A stretch of 64,000 nucleotides of DNA from Liquidambar formosana (lineage: Eukaryota > Streptophyta > Magnoliopsida > Saxifragales > Altingiaceae). The notes under the pieces are model-generated. The model saw only the letters and a program-made list of their open reading frames with translations. It was not told the DNA's origin and did not search any database. Location of the stretch: the NCBI GenBank assembly GCA_039720395.1, contig CM077832.1:30625316-30689315 (forward strand), given 5' to 3'. This document shows positions 9,093 to 19,475 of the stretch, in pieces. The translations under genes and the position numbers were made by a program. Positions within the stretch are counted from its first letter, which is position 1. Every line of letters starts with the position of its first letter.

Positions 9093-12000
9093 TTATTGAC
9101 GTTCAGATAAGTTATCTACATTCTCTTCAACATTTTTCTTCACAAAATCATCACACTGAAGTCCACTGCCATTATTTTTGTTTGTTCCTTTTGCACTTAC
9201 TTCATTATTCCCCATGTTAACACATATTGTGCCATCCCTCACAAGCAGTTCTACCTCCATTTCATTCATTTGAAGCTCGACCTCGTCTACCTGAAATCAT
9301 ATCAATTTTTTTCATATAAATGAAATTGAATTTTGTACTCTCGATATGGAGTAGTTACATGCATAAAATTATTCTCAAACCATGCCCAAACATGTGAAAA
9401 TCTTCACGTAACATTTCAAAAAAAAAAAACAAAACAAAACAAAAAATCGAAACACTAAAACATAACACATGTAACGTGCGTTTATATTATTATTCAACAA
9501 TTTGTCAAAAGAATTACGTCAATGAATACTAACATCATTTGTTGGTGCAAAGCGTATAGCTTTATGCTTCAAAGCCATAGAAAGTTCCCCGAGATGCCAT
9601 TTGACAAACCTAGGATATTTGTGCTCCCCATCACCTTCAATTATCTTTACGTGTTCACACAGCCAGTACTTCAACATTCAATGAACAAATAAAAAAAGTT
9701 AACACCATAAACAAACAAAAACAGTTATCTAAGGTTAACATACCAATAATGTTATCACACAACCTGTGACGTCCGCAGGTTTACCAATGTTGCCTTCAAT
9801 AGATGTCATCAGTGTGAGCCATATCGCTTCAGGCCATCTATATTCCTTAACCCTATCCAAGTCGTCAACATAATTGAGTATGCCCCATCCAATAGTGTGA
9901 CCCTTTATTGGAAAAAAAAGAGTTACACACAAATGTAACATTAGAAGTTTGGCAAGATCCTCAAAATCAGTGGCTCTATTGCCTCAAGCAGCTATTGCTA
10001 CTTGCCTTTCAATTACTGGTCTGGCTATTCTTTTTTCATTACGAAATCTTCTCAAGACGAAAGGGGTCAAAGGTTTTGTGGTTAGCTTGAAACTTATATC
10101 TTGTGTGCCAGTTGGAATACCATAAATCAAGGAAATATCATTGCTCACTAATGGTATACTCTTACCCCTAATCAGAAACTTCTTACTTCTCACATCAAAA
10201 CATCGCAATACCTCAATGGCATTATCTTCACATTTTCTTATGGTTGTAGATCGCAATTTCTTTGATATGAATGCATCAAAAATACACCAAAAGGATGTTT
10301 TCTTCAATTCTAAAATATGGCATGTCTGCAACTTCAAATTGCTAATCAGCTTGCATATAGCACACAAAGTCGACCTGAACTGGATTTTGTGCCCCCCACG
10401 GACCCGTTGTGCTACCACCAATTCCTTTTCCTTTTTTATAATCTTACTCGAACATGACGATGTCTCCTTCACTGGGCTGACTTTACGTGAGTACGGATTT
10501 TTTCTTGCACTCTCTGTGCATATAAAATGAGTTATATTCATTAAAAAACACAATAAATCAGTTATATATATCTATTTCGAATGACAAGTCACTAAGCATA
10601 TGACTATTAACATATAATTACCATAAAAGAACTATTTGTTTATCATGTAATAAACGATAGTTACACATACTATTTTTTTTAGCGACTTGTGTTGTCAATA
10701 TAAAATACTGAATGTAACTAGTTGTTTCTAAATTAGCATATATGTAATCTTATTAAAAAAAAAAAAAATAGTTACAGGTGACAATAAGTGGTTACTGATG
10801 ACTAACAATTTAGTCACAATCACAGGGTAGTCATTACTAAGCTTAAGAATATGTAAAAAATTGTATATAGGTAAACTGTTACATTATATAGCCATTTAGT
10901 GACATCCCGTACATTAATATAAACTGTTACATTGTTTTTTAAAGTAAACTAAACATGTAACTAAATCATACAAACAATAGTTACACATACTATTTTTTAT
11001 CGACTTGTATTGTCAATATAAAATACTGAATGTAACTAATTGTTTCAAACTTAGCATACATGTAACCACTTAAAAAAAAATTATTTACAAGTAACCATTA
11101 TGTAAAAAAATTTAGTTTACCTAAAAAATTTAGTTACAGGTTAGTCATTACTGACCTTAAGAATATGTAAAAAAATGTATTTTAGGTAAACTGTTAAATT
11201 GTATAACACCTTCATATACAATGTAACAATTTATCTTAATAGCCATTTAGTGACATCCCGTATATTACGGTAAACTGTTACATTGTATTTTAAGGTAAAT
11301 AAAACATGTAACTAAATCAATGTAAGTAACTAATGAAGCAATATCCCATGTAACACAATCACATGTTACTAATGACCATCATTTTAATTACTTAAGTATC
11401 GCAACATCCCCAAACCCGAAACACATCAGACACATGATTTAGTTACATGTTTTACATCTTAATAGCCTTTTAAAAACAAATCGAGAAAAAAATGTATTTA
11501 TGTAAACTGTTACATTGTATAACACCTTGTTATACAATGCAATAGTTTATCTTCATAGCCATTTAGTTACATCTTGTATATTAAGGTAAACTGTTACATT
11601 GTATATTAAGGTGTATTTACTATACGTGCCGTCCAATATGCCATACATTATGGTGATTCAAACAGTTACACCACAGCTAGTTACACAGATTAATAAAAGT
11701 TGATAAAAGTTGATTCAGAAAGAGTCATAAAATTGGAGAACCCCTAGATTCAGAAATTATCCCATGTAAAACATTCCCAAACAACTACTAAATCATTCAA
11801 TTTCGTTACCCCCAACTATAACGTCAACACCCCCAATTTCGGAAGAAAAATTTCAACCCTAAATGCTATCCATCTTTCATTTTGAGAATCAAAGAATATT
11901 TTTCAGGAAACCCATCATCCATTACACAAATGCGAGTATAATACATCGATTACATGCTTAATCCAAAAAAAACCCCCTAACTTTAGTAACACAAAAAAAC

Positions 12001-12121
12001 CCTAACTTTAGTGACACGAGATCACAAGTTTGGGGAACTTTGAAAACAAATAAAAAAAAAAAAAAGTGAAACGGAACACACGAACAAAGAAGAAATAGAA
12101 CATCTTACGTTTTTTGGCCAT
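9093..12121 (-). pseudogene. Spliced DUF1985-like (Ulp1-associated) gene with one stop codon
   Basis: Four exons can be joined on the minus strand: 12121-12109 (start ATG, Met-Ala-Lys-Lys), 10513-9744, 9668-9534 and 9290-9093 (stop TAA). All introns have GT and AG ends and every junction keeps frame, though intron 1 is long (about 1.6 kb) and filled with AT-rich repeats. The protein has the pattern of plant proteins that accompany Ulp1-type protease domains in transposons (DUF1985-like): L-R-C-F-D...I-Y-G-I-P-T-G, then a L-M-L-H-L...Y-V-D-D-L-D-R-V-K-E-Y-R-W block, then Y-W-L-C-E-H. No protease domain follows. An in-frame TGA at 9986-9984 breaks exon 2. The family assignment is from motif memory. 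The Tat LTR ends about 110 bp beyond its 3' end, so the insertion may have separated it from downstream exons. Confidence 0.6.
10657..11640. repeat. Degenerate tandem repeat, about 320-bp unit, inside intron 1
   Basis: Two fairly complete units begin 'caatagttacacatacta' near 10657 and 10975. The segment 'agccatttagtgacatcccg' occurs near 10899 and 11240, and a diverged form near 11559. Each is followed by 'taaactgttacattg'. The array is AT-rich and non-coding and explains the unusual length of the surrounding intron. Confidence 0.7.
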
Positions 12122-12589
12122 TGTCTCCGGTTGATGTCGTGGTTGGAACCAGTTTTGAAACGGATTGAACAGTAACAGGATTATAGGTTGATTTCACCTT
12201 CAGCTATGGATTTTATTCCCTCCGACATAGACGATGGTGTGGGATCTTGTTATCTTCGTGGAAAAATACAGTTACGAAAGAGCCGAAGATTCACAAAATA
12301 TCTTCTGTTAGAGCTCAACTGGATCACAGCCGTTATATTCGTTCCGTGTTTGACGGGAAGGAGATATTGACGTTTTGGGGGAAATGTGGTATATTAGAAG
12401 GGGCATTTGTGTCAACATATTAAAAGGTGTACTTACGGCTAGAACACTTTTACTTACTAGACCTACGGCTTGACAAATCCATATTATTGGATTGGATCCC
12501 AAACGCCCCATAAAAAATTAACATTAATATTTTGGCTTTTCTAAACAATTTCATGTAACTATTTTAAACGCGCTCCATTTTCTCATGTC
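12122..12589. other. Upstream flank of the DUF1985-like gene, no gene seen
   Basis: No coding frame with family resemblance is visible. The stretch just upstream of the ATG at 12121 would hold the promoter of the minus-strand gene, but no convincing TATA box was found. From about 12500 the sequence becomes AT-rich and merges into the dispersed repeat. Confidence 0.4.
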
Positions 12590-13033
12590 CACAAATTTCG
12601 AAACCATTAAAACCAAATCTAATTATTTTATTCATAATTTAATTGTTAAACTTAGTAACAGAAACATAAATTTAAATTAAACTCTAATAAAAATGATTTA
12701 ATTTCAATATTTCAAAAATAGTGACATATTGATATGTAACAATTGTGAAGTAGTTGCATACTATGTTCAATGTAACTATATTTTTTTCTTATATAATTTC
12801 ATATTCAACATGGGTCTTGCTTCGAAGATCTCGACAAATATATTCTAAAAGTATAAATTTTATCAAAAAACAATGTGTATAATGAGAGTTATACCATTTT
12901 AAAGTTTGCAAACAAAAAATAATACTTAAAAGGTAATTATAACTTTATGTATTTACCATTCTCATAAAAATACTCTCATTTCACTTAAAAGTAGACTTAA
13001 GGCTGCATAAGTTATGGACTTATGCCTCCATAA
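12590..13033. repeat. Dispersed AT-rich repeat, left portion (copy also at 61.3-61.8 kb)
   Basis: This segment aligns by eye with 61340-61790: shared blocks include 'ttaattttatttaaactct'-like text, 'catcatgggtcttg' versus 'caacatgggtcttg', and a common 'aatactctcat/aaaacactca' end. Divergence is high, so it is an old element. Its continuation, split off by a solo LTR, resumes at 14652. The class is not clear: no ORF, no obvious terminal repeat. Confidence 0.6.
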
Positions 13034-14651
13034 TGTTAGTTATATGCCCTAAAGTCAATTATAGAGATGATGCTTTAAGGATAAAGAACAATCATAGGAA
13101 TTCATTTATTGTATGTCACATTTATTATTAATTAATAAAGGGCTTTATTTTATCATGTTTATTCTATTATTTATATTTGCATGATATGTCCATGGAGTTA
13201 GAGTTGAGAATATCAAATCACAAAAAGTTGTAATTGTGAGACTGTAAATATATCTCTGTACTAAACTCTTAAATCATTCCTAGTTGAAGGTTCACTATGA
13301 TGGACAATAATGAAAGATAGGACTAGCACATGTTAAGTTGATTCTATAGGAGGATAGCTGGTCTCAAGCTATTTATGTAGAAGACGCTAAAACCAACATG
13401 TGGGTGCTTGTTAAATATAAACAGGTACACTGAATGTGACCAAAGTATTTTGAGATAAATTGAATGGAGTTTTACCTACCTGTCAATCAATTTCTCATAG
13501 TTGCAGCAGTACAAGTAATCCTTAGACCTGAGACACCATGGTTGTCTTATGCATGAAGCCTTAAGAGTGTGATAGCACTAACTATATATCACAATGGGGT
13601 CTACAAGGGTGTTCATTGGCCTTATTGCTTCATGTATGAAGGCATGTGAGTAATCAACAAGGAATCTATCACTCCTAGCAAAAAGGAGAGAATGTCTCAC
13701 ATAGCATTAATTAATATAACTCATGAAAGTCCATGGCCATGATAGGATGACTATGGAAAGGAGTTTTCATAATGCATCAATGAGTTGATATTTGTAAATG
13801 ATTATAAAAGAATTGAATTAGGAACTTGACAGACTTCCATGTCCTATTAGTTTAATCAGAGACATTGTATATGATGGGAGGATGTAATTGTAACCTTAAT
13901 TGTAACTGAAGTGTTCTTTGTATGCTAGGTGTTACTCATGGTTAGTAGAAGCCTTAATTAATATAAGTGAGTTGTAATCAATTAGGGAATTGGAAGGTGT
14001 TCCAATTAGACCCTTAACGGAAAGTGTTCTATTGGGCACTCTTTGTGCTATTACCTACTACTAAATGTTGTGAACCCAATGAGTCACACACTAATAAGTG
14101 AAGAGGGACTTTAAAGTTGTGAGAGAAAGGGCAATAATGCATTGAGAAAAGTTTGTTAAAGCTATACTTGCATTTGATATAAATAGGAGGAGTTAAAGTA
14201 CAATTTAGAGAAATTGCAAATCCCATTTAAGTGGGATTCCCCCCTCTCTTTGGCGGGCCCTGGTGGTATGGCTATATATATAGCACACTAGCATGTGCTA
14301 AGACATAACACAATTCACTCTATTCTCTCCTTGGCCAATTTTGAGAAAGCCTCTCTCTCTCTTCTTCTTCTCCATTCTAGCAAACCCTAAAGAGAACTAG
14401 AAGACAACTTGAAAACTTTTGCTTGGTATGGATACCGTGGAGATAGGACACTTGTGCTGCTTGTTATTGTTCGTTTAAAGATCAATCATTCGTCTTAAGG
14501 ACCTATTGTAAGTTCTAAACCTCCTATTTGAATTAGGGTTTTATGTTTTGTATTATATCACAATCAGGTTCATGGGTTTAAAGAATTGAATGAAAATTTT
14601 TGTTATTTACTTTCTTCTGCATTCTAGTTTTCTCTACTTCAATTCCTTACA
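13034..14651 (+). mobile_element. Solo LTR, 1618 bp, with perfect CATAA target duplication
   Basis: The sequence begins TGTTAG and ends CCTTACA. It is flanked on both sides by CATAA (13029-13033 and 14652-14656), and the host repeat continues in register beyond it. Inside are a TATATATA box (14274-14282) and a CT-rich leader (about 14350-14370), features of an LTR promoter. No internal region or second LTR exists, so this is a solo LTR left by LTR-LTR recombination. The length suggests a large element; the superfamily cannot be set without a database match. Confidence 0.75.
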
Positions 14652-15163
14652 CATAAATCCCTATAAAGTGGACTTTTAGCTAATTTTTTTTAAGTTTAAT
14701 AATTTTAAGGTAAATTATATTTATATTTCTTTTGATATCTAGGAATCGCAACGGCACTGCTAGAGATCACGAATTCAAAATTCCCTAACAGACGACTTTG
14801 GAGCTTGTCAATGTGTCTATTTGGGAATCCTAGAATTTGGGATACCCAATATTTTTCTAATTGCAATTGCACCCCCTTTGAAATTAGACAGCACCTCTTG
14901 TTAGAATGATTGGCTCAACAGACTCTTGAGAAGTGTGTTTAGCTCAACGATTTAACTATTTTATTTTCCTAAGTACTGGAATGCAATAATTATTAGGTTT
15001 TGTTATGATATTTTGTTTGATTGATAAGAAAATCATATTTTGAGTCATTAATGCATCATGGATTTGTTTGGGGTTTTTTTTAGTTTATGAGAAAACAAAC
15101 GGATTTGCTACCTCTCTTCTCTCTCTAGAGATTTGAAGAGAGAGAAAATGATAGTAAATTTTT
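14652..15163. other. Continuation of the split repeat, then unassigned DNA
   Basis: About 14652-14700 continues the dispersed repeat: 'gtggacttttagctaattt' matches the right end of the 61-kb copy ('tgtactttaagctaatttt'). From about 14720 to 15163 nothing recognisable was seen. Confidence 0.45.
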
Positions 15164-15376
15164 GGGAAAATTACACTTTGCCTCCTCCATCTTTTGCTAG
15201 AAATCACTTTTCACCCCTCATCTACAAAATCCTACAAATACCCCCCCGAAATACTGGAACAAAGTAATAGGCTAACGGTGTTAACGGAATGAATAGGACC
15301 AATTTGCCCTTAGTGCTAAAGAAGCGAAATGACCAAGAAGGCCCCCATTCACTTTTCCCACTTTTTGATTTCCTCG

Positions 15377-15383
15377 TATAAAA
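15377..15383 (+). promoter_or_regulatory. TATA box near the left MULE terminus
   Basis: TATAAAA lies about 210 bp inside the left end, oriented toward the transposase. MULE transposase promoters are normally within or near the TIR, so this is a candidate start, but the first coding ATG is 4 kb away, which requires a long spliced leader. Confidence 0.3.
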
Positions 15384-15394
15384 GCTTCCACAAG

Positions 15395-15722
15395 AAGCTT
15401 CCAGACCACCGATGCATTTCAACCTTTTCGTGTGCTGTTTATGGTCTCCTCAATGCCCCTCTATGGCGTTGCACCATAATCACCATCGTTGAAGGAAAAC
15501 ATTAGTAATATTCACACCATCTTCGTCATTAGCATCTTAGGATACCAAAAGCTTGAACAGGATGCTTCTAGACCACCGTCCTTCATCCTTTTCGTGTGCT
15601 GTATATGGTCTCTTCCGTGGAGTTGCACCATAATCACCATCGTTGAAAGAAAACGTTGGTAATATTCCCACCATCTTCGTCATCAGCATCTTAAGATACC
15701 AACAGCTCGTTCTTAACAGTTT
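15395..15722. repeat. Tandem duplication, about 167-bp unit
   Basis: Two adjacent units share 'agaccaccg', 'ccttttcgtgtgctgt', 'gttgcaccataatcaccatc' and 'ccaccatcttcgtcat'. Starts of equivalent positions (15403 and 15570) are 167 bp apart. Divergence is roughly 12-15 percent by eye. Such subterminal duplications are common in MULEs. Confidence 0.8.
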
Positions 15723-16737
15723 CAAATATCATAGGGTTGAGGTAACCGTTTGATTTCGCAAAAATATATCCCAATATCCACTCTTAATATCTCCATTTTA
15801 AACTAATGAAAGTAGGTGCATGTGATTTTTTCCTATATTATGGTATATTGATCGGTAATTAGGGTTATAATCAAGAATATGTGTTAGTGTTTATGGGTTT
15901 TAAGAAATTAGTGTAATAAGATATACGAAACCCTATATGTTGTTGAGATTTGTAATACATGTGTAATTTATAAGAGAAATGGAGAAAAAGTTTGAATCTT
16001 GAGATATTAGGGTTGTTGTTGGACAGTGTAATTAGCAAAAAATTAGGGCTTTTGTTGCTGTCATAGTAGAATATGGTTATTTGATGAAATATAGTATTGC
16101 ATGGGACGTGAATATGCTCCCAGTAACTGTTATGCATAAAAATAGTGTAGTGGTCCCCAACTGACTGTGAATTCGAGAAATTAACGACCACTAACTGTGA
16201 AGGTGGTGCCCTTTAACATGTGGTAGACCCATCTAAATTATTGTAAAAATTTCCATTTTGGTGTTCATTTCCCAAATTAATACCAATGAAAAGAAATTAC
16301 TAGTCAATTTCTTTCCAGTTTGCAGTCAATTTATAACAAGTTGACACTGTTGTATCAATTTGCATAAAGTTAGGCACCAAAAGATAATTTGCTGCTTTGT
16401 TGGAGTAGCATTTGTCCATATATGGATCAGTATGCTTAAAGTAATGCACCTTTCATCCAGTTTGCAGTCAATGTATAGCTCGTTTGCATGGTGCTTTATT
16501 AATTGTTTGTTTATGAAAAATAAGGACATGTCAGGCATAAGTGTTGTTATGTATAGAAATAATGCACCTTTTTTTGTGTCAATTTTTTTAGGGGAAATTA
16601 GGAAGAAGTACAATTTGTAGAACTCATAAAGGCATAAGTACATAGAAAATACTTATGACAATGTTTATAAAGAAAAAGGGCAATGTTTAGGTACAGAAAA
16701 AATTGATTTAGGTACAGAAAAACGGCAAAAATCCTTT
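15723..16737. other. AT-rich MULE interior, no gene seen
   Basis: No frame resembles a known protein. Two related short segments ('ccagtttgcagtcaatttat' near 16316 and 'ccagtttgcagtcaatgtat' near 16457) indicate a small internal duplication. Confidence 0.4.
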
Positions 16738-17045
16738 GGAGTTGTGCTGTTCTGGCTGTGTTTTGGGTTGTTTGGTTTAAGAGGAATGCTAGGACTTTTT
16801 AAGACAAGGAATCTTCCTTGGCTAAAATGTGGGATAGAGTGCAATTCCTTGGATCTTTTTGGGCTTCTTCATCGAAGGAGTTTACTAATATTCCTTTCTT
16901 TTTATTAAAATCTGATTGGAGAGCTGTTTGTATTTAGTTTTTAAAAGATTTTTGTTCGCTGTTTGTATTATTTTGGGTTGATCTGGGTGGACTCCTTGTC
17001 CCCTCTTTTCTTTTGTACTCCTTTATGTTATTAATAATATTGATT
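16738..17045 (+). pseudogene. 3' end of an L1-type LINE, truncated
   Basis: The + frame reads as the C-terminal end of plant L1 ORF2 (the region after the reverse transcriptase): W-S-C-A-V-L-A-V-F-W-V-V-W-F-K-R-N near 16738 and then M-W-D-R-V-Q-F-L-G-S-F-W-A-S. One in-frame TAA lies between these blocks, near 16798, and the frame ends at a TAG near 16935, the expected terminus. A short 3' UTR and a TA-repeat tail follow. 5' truncation is typical of LINE insertion. It was inserted into the MULE interior and has no function. Confidence 0.65.
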
Positions 17046-17055
17046 TGTTGTTGAT

Positions 17056-17059
<4 letters not shown>

Positions 17060-17114
<55 letters not shown>
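17060..17114. repeat. (TA)n microsatellite after the LINE fragment
   Basis: An uninterrupted TA run of about 55 bp follows the LINE 3' UTR, where a poly(A)-derived tail would be expected to expand. Confidence 0.9.
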
Positions 17115-17117
<3 letters not shown>

Positions 17118-19055
17118 AAGAAACAAAACAGAACCTTAATAAGTGAAACAAAGAAGCCATGAGAAGACAAACCCATTATTTTTCGACCTTTGTATGTGTT
17201 AGGACCTAAGTTCTATTGTTGGCTAATTCCATTACCAAAAGCCAAGTGTTGTATTTGAGTCTAGGGTGTCCATGTATTTTGCTCCAATGAAGATGAAGAC
17301 TTTAAGAGTTGAAGACTTGGTGTGTTAAACAACCGAGTCTCACTTTAGGTATAGTAACTGGTAAGCTACTTAGAAGCTGTAAAAGTACCTTAGGTGGTTA
17401 TTTTCTTTTGATTGCTTGGCTTTGTGTGTATTGGTGATATTTCGAGTTGAATTTGTGTGGTTACTGGTTAGGGACTTAGTCTTTGGAAAATTTTAGACCC
17501 TGTTCAAATGTATGGCTTAGTTTACAAGCTTAAAGTAGAAGATACTGAGTCAATCACCAGGGATAGGGATTATAATATATTTCTAACCTTGTCTTGTAAG
17601 TCTTTCTTATTATAGTGGATTTGTGGTTGGGTTGGCCATGGTTTTTCCCCATGTTGGGGTTGTCTACACAAAAATTATGTCTCCATTTTCGTATTGCTTT
17701 CATATGTTTATTATGAATGGTTGTGATGGATGAAGTATGATTGTGATGCTGATTTGAAGTTTGTGAAGGAGGAAATATATATTAAGAAAAACGGCAATGT
17801 TTATTAACAAGTCAAAGTTTCATTTTTTGTAAAAGATAAACATACACATGTTATAGATTTAATATCATATTCATGTACTTTTTTGTTTGCTATAGTTTGA
17901 ATTTTTTTAAAGCTTTCCATTTAGAACACAAGATATTAGCGTTTGTTACCAAAACAACATCAATCTATTTTAAATGGTTTTAAAACAATTATATATGACA
18001 AATAAAATTAGTTGATTTGTATTTTAAAAAAACTACAATTTTATTAACAAAACAATTACAAGTAACTATTTTGATAAAACGAATAATTCATAACCTGTTA
18101 AGCTATGAACAATTACAAGTAACTGTTCATAATCTGTTAAGCTATGATCAAACGAATAAGTCATAACTGTTTTGATGAAACGAACAATTACAAGTAACTG
18201 TTTTGACAAACATACACCTGTTATAGATTTGATACCATATTCATGTACAATTTTATTCTCTTGACCATGGATAACATTTACCTTTATGAGGTTACTCTTC
18301 AAAATCGACAGGTTTTTTGCATTTTTGTTCAATCTGCCTCATAAGTTTCAATAGAGAATTCCTTTTAGTCATGTGTATGCCATATGTTAAGCTAAGACAA
18401 TTGGATTGCCATGTTTTGCTATTGTCTTCCAGGATGATCTCTGCTAGTTAAATACATGCTTAATATGGTTCTTTTGTTTTTGCTATAGGATTAAACAACA
18501 ACTCCTTTACAGGTTTGTTTTTCTTCCCCAGAAAGATTGACCTGAATTGTTGTCTCTGTTTTTCCTGGATTGAGATAAGATGTTAGATGAAAATAAAAAA
18601 ATTTGTTGTAAGGATAGTTTGTTGATATTTTTGTACTGAGTTAGTATTAAATTTATGTTGTCAGCATTACATTTGCTACTGCTTCAGTTGAATTTTTATG
18701 TTACTATAGTCATTCATAATATCATTTCAAACATGCAAAGAAACCAAAAATAGTGTTATATATCCTAAAGGGATGCTAATGGAACCAAATAATAACTGAA
18801 TAATGTGCTTGTTGTTGCATTTCTCAATATGTCTTGTAAAATGCAAGCATGACCATATGCATGATAACAGAAGTTTTTTGAACAAGAAGAAAGTCAAATA
18901 TTTTTTGTGGTTTTTTTTTCTACTTCCACATTTCAATGAATGGCCTGTGCATGCATCTGCGCATGCATCTGGATACAATTAACCTGGGTTTGCAACCAAT
19001 ATTTTCCCCCATAACCAACTTGCCACCTACATTAACAATGGCATTGTATTCGTCC
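17115..19055. other. AT-rich MULE interior with a small internal repeat
   Basis: No coding resemblance was found. 'catacac(a/c)tgttatagattt' with 'catattcatgtac' appears near 17841 and again near 18208, and 'caattacaagtaactgtt' recurs three times between 18050 and 18205, so part of this stretch is duplicated. Confidence 0.4.
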
Positions 19056-19352
19056 TAATGGAAACTTTCCATGGTTTGCTCCCAAGGAAACTATGTCAAT
19101 TTTTTTAATGTGGTAGGTGTAAAAAATCTAAGGTTCTAATGGAAACTTTCCATGGTTTGCTCCCAATGAAACTATGTCAATTTTTTTAATGTGGTAGGTT
19201 TAAAAAGTCCAAGGTTTCCTAATGGAAACTTTCCATGGTTTAAGGTTAAAATAAAACTATGTCAATTTTTTTAATGTGACAAGTTTAAAAAATCTAAGGT
19301 TTCCTAATGGAAACTTTCTATGGTTTGCTCCCAATAAAGTTGTGTCATTTTT
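19056..19352. repeat. Tandem repeat, four units of about 82 bp
   Basis: Units start 'taatggaaactttccatgg' at 19056, 19137, 19220 and 19305, spaced 81, 83 and 85 bp. Most carry 'actatgtcaatttttttaat'. The array lies just upstream of the transposase start and could be promoter or leader sequence, which is inference. Confidence 0.85.
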
Positions 19353-19475
19353 TTACTTTGGCCTTTTTTTTTTTTATCTAATTACTGCACTTTAAGCATA
19401 CTTTGTTATTATTCTATTGTCTATTAATTTGAGCAGTTATTTGACAAGTGTTTGTTCTTATTACTTAATCAAGAG

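Noticed and set aside
16934..17176. Open frame encoding an Ile-Tyr repeat
   Set aside because: It is translation of the (TA)n microsatellite.
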